From Methanomicrobiales archaeon (GTDB lineage: Archaea; Halobacteriota; Methanomicrobia; Methanomicrobiales; Methanospirillaceae): 9,335 nucleotides of DNA. Shown here one piece after another: positions 1 to 5,985 of this stretch (within the stretch, counting starts at the first letter, position 1; each line of letters opens with the position of its first letter). Both the position numbers and the translations under genes were made by a program. The stretch spans positions 1 through 9,335 of the forward strand of contig JAAYPD010000165.1 in the NCBI GenBank assembly GCA_012520015.1, in the 5' to 3' direction. The notes below the pieces were generated by a model, which was not told the origin of the DNA, did not search any database, and saw only the letters and a list, made by a program, of their open reading frames with translations.

Positions 1-7
1 CAGGTCA

Positions 8-79
8 TGGGCCTGATGCGATTCGAACGCATGACCGCCCGGTTATGAGCCGGGCGCTCCACCGCTAAGCTACAGGCCC
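8..79 (-). tRNA. tRNA with CAT anticodon (elongator Met or Ile2)
   Basis: The minus strand folds as a full 72-nt cloverleaf. The acceptor stem is GGGCCTG paired with CAGGCCC and the discriminator is A. The D stem is GCTT/GAGC, the anticodon stem CCCGG/CCGGG with loop CTCATAA, and the T stem ATGCG/CGCAT with loop TTCGAAT. CCA is not encoded. The anticodon is CAT. The G1-C72 pair and the anticodon stem, which lacks the three G-C pairs (GGG/CCC) next to the loop, argue against the initiator. It is either elongator tRNA-Met or the AUA-reading tRNA-Ile2, whose wobble C is modified to agmatidine in archaea; sequence reading alone does not decide. It lies 10 bp downstream of tRNA-Asn and is probably cotranscribed with it. 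Confidence 0.95.
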
Positions 80-89
80 AAAAATGAGA

Positions 90-162
90 CGCCGCCAACA
101 GGACTCGAACCTGTGACAAACTGGTTAACAGCCAGTCACTCTACCAACTGAGTTATGGCGGC
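90..162 (-). tRNA. tRNA-Asn (GTT)
   Basis: The minus strand gives a complete 73-nt cloverleaf. The acceptor stem is GCCGCCA paired with TGGCGGC and the discriminator is G. The D stem is ACTC/GAGT, the anticodon stem ACTGG/CCAGT with loop CTGTTAA (anticodon GTT), and the T stem ACAGG/CCTGT with loop TTCGAGT. No CCA is encoded and there is no intron. It is the upstream member of a two-tRNA unit with the CAT tRNA. Confidence 0.97.
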
Positions 163-194
163 TCAGATGTGCTCTAATACGTATGATATGCCTG

Positions 195-208
195 TTAATA
201 AATTTAAT
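195..208 (-). promoter_or_regulatory. TATA-like box of the tRNA pair
   Basis: Read on the minus strand this is ATTAAATTTATTAA, about 33-46 nt upstream of the tRNA-Asn 5' end. That places transcription start some 10-20 nt before the mature tRNA, normal for an archaeal tRNA operon. It also lies just past the end of the regulator gene at 228-512, on the same strand. Confidence 0.45.
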
Positions 209-217
209 GGATAGGGG

Positions 218-232
218 CCTGACATTGTCAGG
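218..232 (-). terminator. Hairpin over the stop codon of the winged-helix gene
   Basis: CCTGACATTGTCAGG is a perfect 7-1-7 inverted repeat that can fold as a 6-bp stem with a 3-nt loop. It includes the stop codon (TGA, 230-228) of the minus-strand regulator gene and is followed on that strand by CCCC and an AT-rich stretch. It could mark the transcript end and separate this unit from the tRNAs, but there is no clean U-tract directly after the stem. Confidence 0.35.
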
Positions 233-512
233 GCTGTTTCATCTTTGTTACAATCCGGATAATGTCATCAATATCATCATTCAGATGCCGGAACATCTCT
301 TTTGCTTTCGGCGTTACCATGGCTCCTGCACTTGATGCGCGAATGTAGCCACTCCCCTCAAGAACCCGGAGTGAATACCTGATTCTGTGTTGCGGGACAC
401 TGAGCAATTCAGACAACTTGATGATACCGATTGGCTGCTGCTGTGCAACTGTCCGCAATACCTCGATATGACGGGACGCAAGTTTAACATCTTCCTGGAT
501 TTTATCAAGCAT
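228..512 (-). CDS. Small winged-helix DNA-binding regulator
   Basis: Encodes 94 residues, the size of a single winged-helix domain. Residues 13-27 form a first helix. 'IIKLSELLSVPQHRIRYSLR' (30-49) reads as helix-turn-helix with a recognition helix around 40-52. 'LEGSGYIRASSAGAMVTPKA' (51-70) looks like the beta wing. The C-terminal 20 residues are acidic then amphipathic and may dimerise. It resembles small uncharacterised predicted transcriptional regulators of methanogens; target and ligand are unknown. The start ATG at 512 is preceded by GGAGGG (525-530), a good Shine-Dalgarno but with a long 12-nt spacer. It lies 19 bp after the two-helix membrane protein gene (532-759) on the same strand, so the two are probably one transcript. 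No effector domain or metal-binding motif is visible. Confidence 0.8.
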   Translation of the reverse strand: MLDKIQEDVKLASRHIEVLRTVAQQQPIGIIKLSELLSVPQHRIRYSLRVLEGSGYIRASSAGAMVTPKAKEMFRHLNDDIDDIIRIVTKMKQP

Positions 513-531
513 CTAAGTTTCAGACCCTCCA

Positions 532-759
532 TCAGGCGTGATCACTAAGCCAGGCTTTTGTTTTATAGTAATTTCTTCTGAAGACAACCGTTAGCATCAC
601 TGCCAGGAAAAGACTGATTACAGCTCCTGGAACTCTGTATGCCACTGGAAAGAGGTAGTACGCAATTGGGACAAGGGCGAAAAACAGGATAACCCCGTTT
701 AAAATTACAGTGAGGTGCCAGAACCGCCACCTGAACTGCTCTTTGGAAGCATCATCCAT
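532..759 (-). CDS. Small two-helix membrane protein, unknown function
   Basis: Encodes 75 residues from the ATG at 759. Two hydrophobic segments, about residues 15-37 and 43-60, make a helical hairpin. The short N-terminus is charged (MDDASKEQFRWRF) and the tail is basic (RRNYYKTKAW), which by the positive-inside rule may put both ends in the cytoplasm. The frame stays open upstream to an ATG at 897, but that would run deep into the divergent peptidase gene and add a poorly hydrophobic, unlikely leader, so the internal ATG was chosen. No strong Shine-Dalgarno precedes it. The gene is followed by the winged-helix gene and may form a membrane protein/regulator pair. I do not recognise the family. 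Confidence 0.65.
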   Translation of the reverse strand: MDDASKEQFRWRFWHLTVILNGVILFFALVPIAYYLFPVAYRVPGAVISLFLAVMLTVVFRRNYYKTKAWLSDHA

Positions 760-818
760 TGTAAATACATCTCGTTTAGCGTAAAAGTACTTGTGGTCTG
801 ACTCAAAACCTGTATAGG
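760..818. promoter_or_regulatory. Divergent intergenic region, M24 peptidase versus membrane protein
   Basis: These 59 bp separate two divergent start codons and must hold both promoters, or the promoters reach into the genes. The only weak TATA-like string on the plus strand is GTAAAAGTAC (781-790), about 30 nt before the ATG at 819, which would give a very short leader. No clear box is visible on the minus strand. Confidence 0.35.
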
Positions 819-1949
819 ATGGACAGCCTGGATGACCTGATAAGAAATGCCGGGGCAGCCGTATACTGCCTGCATGCATCATCAGATAATGCAGCAATGC
901 GGCATATGACCAGGTTTGTAACCAGTGACCCGGTCACAGTGCTCAAAAAACCTGGTGATTCGCCACTCATGATCCTTCCCCAGATGGAAGCTGAGCGGGC
1001 GATGAAAGAATCAACTGCCGGGACTCTTACCAGAAAACAGGCCGGATACCTGGAAATTTTTGAACATGAAAAGGATCCATGGAGGATCCAGGCAGAGATG
1101 ATCCACCGGCTTTCAGATGGCCCGTACCTTGTTCCCCCTGACTTTCCAACTGCCCTCACCCGCGCCCTTGAAGAATACAATACAGTTTTTGTAGACTCAG
1201 AATCCCTTCTGTCTGCCCATCGCGCAATTAAAACCCGTGAAGAGATAAGGTGGATAACCAGGGCCCAGCGGGCAGCAGAAGCTGCGATGGATATGGCAAT
1301 AAGCCTGGTAAAGCATGCAGATGTAAGGTCTGGTGTACTCTGGCACAATGATGCCCCCCTGACTTCTGATATTGTCAGGTTTGAGATGAACAAGGTATTG
1401 CTTGCATTCGACTGTACAGGAAAGAATACGATTGTCGCATGCGGGCTGGAGACTGCGATGCCCCACTGCAGGGGAGATGGAGAGCTGAGAGCCCATGAGC
1501 CAATTGTAATCGACATCTTCCCAAGTGACAATAAGACCGGGTATTATGCAGATATGACAAGGACAATAAGCCGTGGAGAACCATCCGGCAAAGTCACCGA
1601 GCTTTATGAGACTGTTAAGGAGGCTCTCCTGATGAGTGAGGGAATGGTCAGGGAAGGGGTGACCGGGGCTGCATGTTACCAGGCGGTCTGTGACTTCTTT
1701 TCTGATCTGGGATATCTTTCTGACACAGAGGGTTTTATTCACAGCCTTGGTCATGGCGTAGGCCTTGAGATTCATGAACGCCCCTCCCTGTCAGGGCTGG
1801 GCGGGGAACTTAAAGCAGGGAATGTAATCACCCTGGAGCCCGGCCTTTACTACCGTGATATTGGTGGCGTCAGGATTGAAAACCTTGGAGTTGTTGAAAA
1901 TTCCGGTTTTTCAAGAATTACGAACTATTCCATGGATATGGTATTATGA
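819..1949 (+). CDS. M24 family Xaa-Pro peptidase (aminopeptidase P/prolidase-like)
   Basis: Encodes 376 residues, the usual length for a two-domain Xaa-Pro peptidase. Residues 1-135 form a creatinase-like N-terminal domain and about 140-376 the pita-bread catalytic domain. All five dimetal ligands are present: D232 in 'VIDIFPSD', D245 in 'YYADMTRT', H312 in 'HSLGHGVG', E340 in 'ITLEPGLYY' and E354 in 'VRIENLG'. H216 ('MPHCRG') and H319 ('EIHERP') match the conserved active-site histidines. The D232-D245 spacing is two residues longer than in classical prolidase, as in DIFP-type relatives. It should cleave the peptide bond before proline in a cytosolic peptide; aminopeptidase versus dipeptidase activity cannot be told here. 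There is no signal peptide. It is the first gene of a four-gene plus-strand cluster and overlaps the next gene by 4 bp (ATGA). The start has only a weak GG just before ATG, consistent with a short leader. Confidence 0.9.
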   Translation: MDSLDDLIRNAGAAVYCLHASSDNAAMRHMTRFVTSDPVTVLKKPGDSPLMILPQMEAERAMKESTAGTLTRKQAGYLEIFEHEKDPWRIQAEMIHRLSDGPYLVPPDFPTALTRALEEYNTVFVDSESLLSAHRAIKTREEIRWITRAQRAAEAAMDMAISLVKHADVRSGVLWHNDAPLTSDIVRFEMNKVLLAFDCTGKNTIVACGLETAMPHCRGDGELRAHEPIVIDIFPSDNKTGYYADMTRTISRGEPSGKVTELYETVKEALLMSEGMVREGVTGAACYQAVCDFFSDLGYLSDTEGFIHSLGHGVGLEIHERPSLSGLGGELKAGNVITLEPGLYYRDIGGVRIENLGVVENSGFSRITNYSMDMVL

Positions 1950-2821
1950 AAGAGGAAATACTTGATCGGTACATGCAGGCAGGGGCGGCGGCTAAGAAGA
2001 TACTGGAGGCAGGAGCCCGGAAAATCCAGGCTGATGTTTCATTACTTGAGGTTGCGGATTTTGTTGAGAACTCAATTCTTGAAGAGGGTTTTGGAATCGC
2101 ATTTCCGGTCAACATCTCACTAAATGAAGCAGCAGCCCACGATACACCATCCCCCGGGGATCAAAGGGTCTTTGCTAATGGAGACATTGTGAAACTGGAT
2201 ATCGGGGTACACCTTGACGGGTACATTGCCGATACAGCCTGCACAGTTGATCTTGGGGACCAGCCGCTCTTATGTGAGGCTTCCATAAAGGCGAGGGATG
2301 CAGCAATTGAAGCTGTAAAGCCAGGTGTTGCCATTGGAACCCTTGGAGGCATTGTTGCACAGGAGATTAAAAGCCGGGGATTCTTACCGGTCGCAAACCT
2401 TACCGGACATGGTCTTGATCAGTACTGCCTCCATAAAGGGCCAAATGTTCCAAACATTCCCGGGACCGGGGGTGCAGTCCTTGAAGAGGGAATGGTCATC
2501 GCTATAGAACCATTTGCAAGTACCGGGACTGGCTTTGTGCATGATGGCAGCAGGGTGGAAATCTTCAGTCAGCTTGTAAAGCGTCCGGTCAGGCTTCCTG
2601 CCGCACGAAAGATATTAAAAGATATTGAAGGACTTAATGGTCTGCCTTTTGCAAGAAGACACATAAAGGTGAAGTCAGCCGATCTGGCTCTTGCCCGTCT
2701 TGTTAATGATGGGATAATCAGAGCATATCCGGTTTTGTCTGACGTTTCCGGTTCATTTGTTTCACAGGCTGAACATACCATGATTGTAACCGGTGATGGT
2801 TGTATTGTTACCACTGCATGA
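1946..2821 (+). CDS. map: Methionine aminopeptidase, type II (archaeal)
   Basis: Encodes 291 residues, standard for archaeal type II MetAP. It removes the initiator methionine from nascent proteins in the cytosol. The five metal ligands are D85 ('VKLDIGVH'), D96 ('YIADTACT'), H155 ('NLTGHGLD'), E188 ('IAIEPFAS') and E276 ('QAEHTMIV'). H65 ('AAAHDT') and H163 ('CLHKGP') fit the substrate-binding histidines. The roughly 65-residue helical insertion between E188 and E276, which defines type II enzymes, is present (about 208-270). The start ATG overlaps the stop of the preceding M24 peptidase (ATGA), so translation is probably coupled. Two different M24-fold enzymes are thus encoded side by side; they share little sequence beyond the metal-binding motifs, so a recent tandem duplication is unlikely. 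Confidence 0.96.
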   Translation: MKEEILDRYMQAGAAAKKILEAGARKIQADVSLLEVADFVENSILEEGFGIAFPVNISLNEAAAHDTPSPGDQRVFANGDIVKLDIGVHLDGYIADTACTVDLGDQPLLCEASIKARDAAIEAVKPGVAIGTLGGIVAQEIKSRGFLPVANLTGHGLDQYCLHKGPNVPNIPGTGGAVLEEGMVIAIEPFASTGTGFVHDGSRVEIFSQLVKRPVRLPAARKILKDIEGLNGLPFARRHIKVKSADLALARLVNDGIIRAYPVLSDVSGSFVSQAEHTMIVTGDGCIVTTA

Positions 2822-2865
2822 TAGTGATTCTTCTGTGATGAGAACTAATTATAGGGATTATCGAA

Positions 2866-4143
2866 ATGACTCTTGATGAAGAGATCCTGGACCTGATTGA
2901 ACTGCTCCTGACTGCCGAGATATATAATCAGCATACCCACCTGAATGTAAATGACCTGACCCCAGTGGCACGCGAGGTATATGGTATCCACACCATGGAT
3001 GGGGAGCGAACACCAGTAGTAGTGGCAGAAAGTGCCCTGCAACGCGTTCTTGGCATACCTGATGCCCATATCAGGCTGAATAAACACCCTCTAACTTTAT
3101 ATGAGGAATTTGGGCACCGGCTCAGAATAACATCACTTCCTGCAGGTCTTACATGGTTTATCAAAAATAACGGACGATCCAGGATAGAGAAGAACCCGGC
3201 CATTGCCTGGTATGCACAGCAACAGGATCCTTCATCAGGTATCTGTTATGAGGAAGTCAGGGAGAGAAACCCAAGATTTGAAGATAGCAGGGTTTACCTG
3301 GATCGACGACTCTCCAGGATGCTTGCAGAAGATGAGAAACTTCGGTCAGGACTTGATCTCATCATCATCAGTGCTCCGGAAGAAGTAGAACAGACCATTG
3401 ATGATATAATCTGCTCAGCTGACCAGTTAAGCCGGATAATCAAGCTTAAGGTTGCGCTGGAACACCTTGAATTTCTAAAAAGCAGGCGAGTATACGAGAT
3501 AGGAAAGCTCCTCTTTATCGGCCCTCCAGGGACTGGAAAGACCTCTCTTGCATTTGCCCTGACAAGAGTGCTGCATATGCCCATCCTTGAAGTCAGGCTC
3601 TCGATGGTGACGTCCCAGTACCTTGGTGAGACATCAAAGAACATTGACCGAATATTTGATGTGGCACGCCTGCTGTCTCCATGCATTCTCTTCATTGATG
3701 AATTTGATTTCCTTGCCAAGAGCCGGGTCGGAGATGATCATGGTGCCATGAAGAGGGCTGTTAATGCGCTGCTTAAAAATATTGATCGCATCAGCCTGAT
3801 TAAAAACAAGGTTCTGCTTATCGGGGCAACAAATCATCCACAACTTTTGGATGAAGCAGCATGGAGACGGTTTGATGAAGTCGTCCCATTTGACCTTCCT
3901 GACCTTTCCACAAGGGAGATGATTCTTCGTCGTCTTCTTATGGACTCTGAGACCAGGGTTGAGATATCTGGTATCGCCAGGCAGACTGAGGGGTTCTCTG
4001 GAGCTGACCTTAAGATGCTTGTGCGTGAGGCAATACTTTCTGCACTTACAGACGGACGGACAGAACTTACCCAGGAAGATATTACCAAAGGGGAGATGTT
4101 GATAAAAACACGCGACGAGCACAAGGCAAGGAACTGGGTCTGA
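2866..4143 (+). CDS. AAA+ ATPase with unassigned N-terminal region
   Basis: Encodes 425 residues. Residues 1-170 match nothing I recognise; about 190-415 is one classical AAA module. Walker A is GPPGTGKT (219-226) and Walker B CILFIDEFD (273-281). An aromatic pore-loop motif, SQYLGET, is at 250-256, sensor-1 Asn in 'IGATNHP' (N323), arginine-finger candidates R334/R335 in 'AAWRRFDE', and 'GFSGADL' (376-382) is in the small helical lid. The module resembles proteasomal-ATPase/Cdc48/katanin-type AAA proteins, so a hexameric ATP-driven unfoldase or remodeller is likely. The N-terminal region has no coiled coil or OB fold typical of PAN and no membrane segment, so the substrate is unknown. It starts 44 bp after map, behind a weak AGGGAT site, and its stop overlaps the next start by 1 bp (TGATG), linking it to peptidases and to an MBL hydrolase. 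Confidence 0.88.
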   Translation: MTLDEEILDLIELLLTAEIYNQHTHLNVNDLTPVAREVYGIHTMDGERTPVVVAESALQRVLGIPDAHIRLNKHPLTLYEEFGHRLRITSLPAGLTWFIKNNGRSRIEKNPAIAWYAQQQDPSSGICYEEVRERNPRFEDSRVYLDRRLSRMLAEDEKLRSGLDLIIISAPEEVEQTIDDIICSADQLSRIIKLKVALEHLEFLKSRRVYEIGKLLFIGPPGTGKTSLAFALTRVLHMPILEVRLSMVTSQYLGETSKNIDRIFDVARLLSPCILFIDEFDFLAKSRVGDDHGAMKRAVNALLKNIDRISLIKNKVLLIGATNHPQLLDEAAWRRFDEVVPFDLPDLSTREMILRRLLMDSETRVEISGIARQTEGFSGADLKMLVREAILSALTDGRTELTQEDITKGEMLIKTRDEHKARNWV

Positions 4144-4868
4144 TGGAGATCAGGATCCTGGGTTCAGGGGATGCAGCTGGAACACCGCATGTCGGCTGCA
4201 CCTGTAAAAACTGTACTTATGCGCATAATACTGGAATAGAACGCCTTAGGACATCTCTTCTGATAACTCATCAGGATCACAACCTGATCATTGACACAAC
4301 CCCTGATATGAGGCGTCAGCTTTTGCAGGCAGGGTCACCAAGGATTGATGCAGTCATCTGGACTCATGGACATTATGATCATTTCATGGGTTTTGGAGAC
4401 TTTTACCGTGTTCAGAGTATTCCTCCAGTATACGGTGCCCCGGAGGTTCTTGAGTCATGCGCCCCGGTCTTTCATTTCCTTATCAGGGAAAAACGACCAG
4501 TCAGGGTTTACACGCCGTTTTTTACCTGTGGACTTGAGGTTACCTTAATCAGGGTAGAACATCCGGATACCTATACAACAGGGGTTATCGTGACTGATGG
4601 GAAGACAAAAATAGCCTATACATCTGATACAAATGAACATATACCCCGTGAATCGCTGGATCTTTTAAGGGGTGCTGACCTGCTCTTTATCGATGGTCTT
4701 TTCACACAGTCCTACAAGAAAGTTGAAAAACACCTTAACTATGAAGAGGCGGTAATCCTTGCAAAAGAGCTGATGGTGAAGGATTTTCGCATCGTTCACA
4801 TGAGTCATATCATCCCGTTTGATCTCCCTTACCAGGGTCGGGACGGGGAAGTATTCAGATTAAAGTAA
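4143..4868 (+). CDS. PhnP-like MBL-fold metallohydrolase (cyclic phosphodiesterase-like)
   Basis: Encodes 241 residues with a complete metallo-beta-lactamase-fold active site: H75, H77, D79 and H80 in 'HGHYDH', H140 in 'VEHPD', bridging D162 in 'YTSDTNE' and H222 in 'HMSH'. Near the N-terminus, 'VGCTCKNC' (C19, C21, C24) matches the extra structural zinc site of PhnP, the phosphoribosyl 1,2-cyclic phosphate phosphodiesterase. By family analogy it hydrolyses a cyclic or ester phosphodiester in the cytosol. No phosphonate-degradation genes are in the window, so the PhnP reaction itself is unproven, and a nucleic-acid or other phosphodiester substrate is possible. The start ATG overlaps the stop of the AAA+ gene (TGATG), indicating cotranscription and coupled translation. 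It is the last gene of the cluster; rpoL follows behind its own promoter. Confidence 0.88.
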   Translation: MEIRILGSGDAAGTPHVGCTCKNCTYAHNTGIERLRTSLLITHQDHNLIIDTTPDMRRQLLQAGSPRIDAVIWTHGHYDHFMGFGDFYRVQSIPPVYGAPEVLESCAPVFHFLIREKRPVRVYTPFFTCGLEVTLIRVEHPDTYTTGVIVTDGKTKIAYTSDTNEHIPRESLDLLRGADLLFIDGLFTQSYKKVEKHLNYEEAVILAKELMVKDFRIVHMSHIIPFDLPYQGRDGEVFRLK

Positions 4869-4884
4869 GTTTTCGCGCTCTACC

Positions 4885-4894
4885 TTTATTTAAT
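4885..4894 (+). promoter_or_regulatory. TATA box of rpoL
   Basis: TTTATTTAAT is centred about 27 nt before the rpoL ATG at 4916. At archaeal TATA-to-start spacing, transcription would begin at or within a few bases of the ATG, so rpoL is probably leaderless or nearly so. The short GGA at 4913-4915 touches the start codon and is too close to act as a Shine-Dalgarno. Confidence 0.6.
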
Positions 4895-4915
4895 CTGAAC
4901 TCCAACAAGTTAGGA

Positions 4916-5194
4916 ATGAATATTACGGTTCTCGAACTCGGTGAGGATCTGGTCAGGATCTCTCTTGCCGGCCAGGGACATACATTCATGAATGCATTAA
5001 AAGCCGAGATCCTAACCGATCCTGCGGTGGATGTTGCAAATTATGTCATTGAGTTCCAGTTTTCAGATCCGGTCCTGACCGTTACCACCCATAATAAGGC
5101 CGATCCTGTAAAGGCGGTTCTGGACGCATGCAGGAGGCTGTCTGGCAACTGTGATGAACTTCTGTCCTCACTTGAGAGATCTATAAAAAAATAG
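4916..5194 (+). CDS. rpoL: DNA-directed RNA polymerase subunit L
   Basis: Encodes 92 residues, typical for archaeal Rpo11 (RpoL), the homologue of eukaryotic Rpb11 and of the bacterial alpha N-terminal domain. It pairs with RpoD (Rpo3) to form the assembly platform of RNA polymerase. The family signature 'GQGHTFMNALKAEIL' (19-33) is clear, followed by 'DPAVDVANYVIEFQFSDPVL', the 'ADPVKAVLDACRRL' helix and a C-terminal amphipathic helix ('CDELLSSLERSIKK'). There is no extension or fusion. It has its own TATA box and ends 2 bp from the convergent aIF2 beta stop codon. Confidence 0.96.
   Translation: MNITVLELGEDLVRISLAGQGHTFMNALKAEILTDPAVDVANYVIEFQFSDPVLTVTTHNKADPVKAVLDACRRLSGNCDELLSSLERSIKK
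5185..5191 (-). terminator. eif2b: U-tract for aIF2 beta, inside rpoL
   Basis: On the minus strand this is a run of seven T, 6 nt beyond the aIF2 beta stop codon. Archaeal RNA polymerase terminates on U-rich tracts without needing a hairpin. The run is formed by the terminal Lys-Lys codons and TAG of rpoL, so the signal lies within the opposing coding sequence. Confidence 0.45.
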
Positions 5195-5196
5195 GT

Positions 5197-5808
5197 TCAG
5201 GGTTTTTCTGTAAAGATAATCGAACCTGATATTTTTGCTATTCTAACTTTTACTTTCTGCCCCGGCCGGCCCCCTGCTACATAAACGATGTATTTTCCGA
5301 CCTTTGCAACACCATCTCCACGCCTGGAAGTGGATTCTATTGAAACTTCAATAATGCTACCCTGTTCCAGTCCTGAAGTCCCGGATTCAGCTTTAGGCTT
5401 TCTCTTCCTGACCGGCCGGTGGCTTCCGCAGGCCTCGCATTTGAGCATCAGTATCCTGTCATCCTTGAAAAGCCTGGTGTCAGGTTTTCCACATTCGGAA
5501 CATATGACATAATCATCAACATAACTTCGGATCATCGGGGAGAAGAGTGAATCTTCAAATTTTCCATTGAAAATTGCACGCGACCCGTCGATTTTTCCTG
5601 CAGTACCAAGTTCTCCGAGAAGGTACTTCATCAGGTGATCAGGATCGCGCCGTAGAGCATTCACAATCTCTGCGAAGTTCTCAAGAATGGTAGTTTTGCC
5701 TTCAATTATTGATTTTGGCTCAGGGTATGACCAGCGCTCCCCATCCTCTGACGGTTCTGTCACCTCCTCATATGCCTTATTCAGAAGGGTCTCGTATGAT
5801 TCGACCAT
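5197..5808 (-). CDS. eif2b: Translation initiation factor aIF2, beta subunit, with TRAM domain
   Basis: Encodes 203 residues from the ATG at 5808. This is the beta subunit of the aIF2 heterotrimer, which brings initiator Met-tRNA to the small ribosomal subunit. Residues 1-20 give the N-terminal helix that binds gamma ('YETLLNKAYEEV'). Residues 25-98 are the central alpha/beta domain ('SIIEGKTTILENFAEIVNAL', 'LLGELGT'). A zinc ribbon has C103, C106, C124 and C127. Residues about 146-203 ('IIEVSIESTSRRGDGVAKVG') form a TRAM domain, an RNA-binding beta barrel found on aIF2 beta of some Methanomicrobia-type archaea but absent from the shorter classical form. The frame is open upstream to 5964, but family homology begins at MVESYETL and a TATA box sits just before it, so the inner ATG was chosen. 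It diverges from mptA and converges on rpoL. Confidence 0.94.
   Translation of the reverse strand: MVESYETLLNKAYEEVTEPSEDGERWSYPEPKSIIEGKTTILENFAEIVNALRRDPDHLMKYLLGELGTAGKIDGSRAIFNGKFEDSLFSPMIRSYVDDYVICSECGKPDTRLFKDDRILMLKCEACGSHRPVRKRKPKAESGTSGLEQGSIIEVSIESTSRRGDGVAKVGKYIVYVAGGRPGQKVKVRIAKISGSIIFTEKP
5203..5207 (+). terminator. rpoL: Short U-tract for rpoL, inside aIF2 beta
   Basis: Five consecutive T begin 9 nt after the rpoL stop codon, within the 3' end of the opposing aIF2 beta gene. A second short T run (TTTTT-like, around 5231-5236) follows. Weak, but the only candidate close to the rpoL end. Confidence 0.35.
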
Positions 5809-5835
5809 GCGTTCATAATTTCTTTCACAACCGCA

Positions 5836-5848
5836 ATTAAATATCGCC
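5836..5848 (-). promoter_or_regulatory. eif2b: TATA box of aIF2 beta
   Basis: On the minus strand CGATATTTAATTG is centred about 34 nt before the ATG at 5808, implying a leader of under 10 nt. No Shine-Dalgarno is visible ahead of that ATG, which agrees with near-leaderless initiation and supports the inner start. Confidence 0.5.
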
Positions 5849-5925
5849 CTTCCCTTCGGCTGTATGTCCGGGTGGCGCAGGTTTTTCATACGGATGGTTT
5901 GAAAAATAAAACCTCCATTGCAAAG

Positions 5926-5936
5926 TTTAAGTATAA
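5926..5936 (+). promoter_or_regulatory. mptA: TATA box of mptA
   Basis: TTTAAGTATAA lies about 55 nt before the mptA ATG. Start of transcription near 5957 would leave a leader of about 29 nt that includes the strong GAGGGAG ribosome-binding site at 5977-5983. This contrasts with the leaderless-looking aIF2 beta on the other side of the same intergenic region. Confidence 0.5.
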
Positions 5937-5985
5937 TTCGGATCCCACTAATTGGAACCATCAATAATTTTTCCCCGAGGGAGTA

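Noticed and set aside
760..897. N-terminal extension of the two-helix membrane protein to an ATG at 897
   Set aside because: It would overlap the divergent peptidase gene by about 80 bp and adds a non-hydrophobic leader with no similarity to a signal peptide; the ATG at 759 gives a compact membrane hairpin.
1073..1089. Repeat of GGATCC around CCATGG inside the M24 peptidase gene
   Set aside because: Short coincidental palindromes in coding sequence, with no repeat elsewhere in the window.
803..1531. Long minus-strand open frame opposite the M24 peptidase
   Set aside because: It is antisense to a gene with all catalytic motifs intact, and its translation is rich in Ser, Arg and Ala with no domain-like pattern, as expected of a shadow frame.
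3634..4122. Minus-strand open frame of 162 codons opposite the AAA+ ATPase
   Set aside because: It lies wholly inside the conserved AAA module on the other strand and shows no motif; shadow frame.
5809..5964. N-terminal extension of aIF2 beta to 5964
   Set aside because: The family begins at the inner Met (5808), and a TATA box for this gene lies inside the would-be extension.
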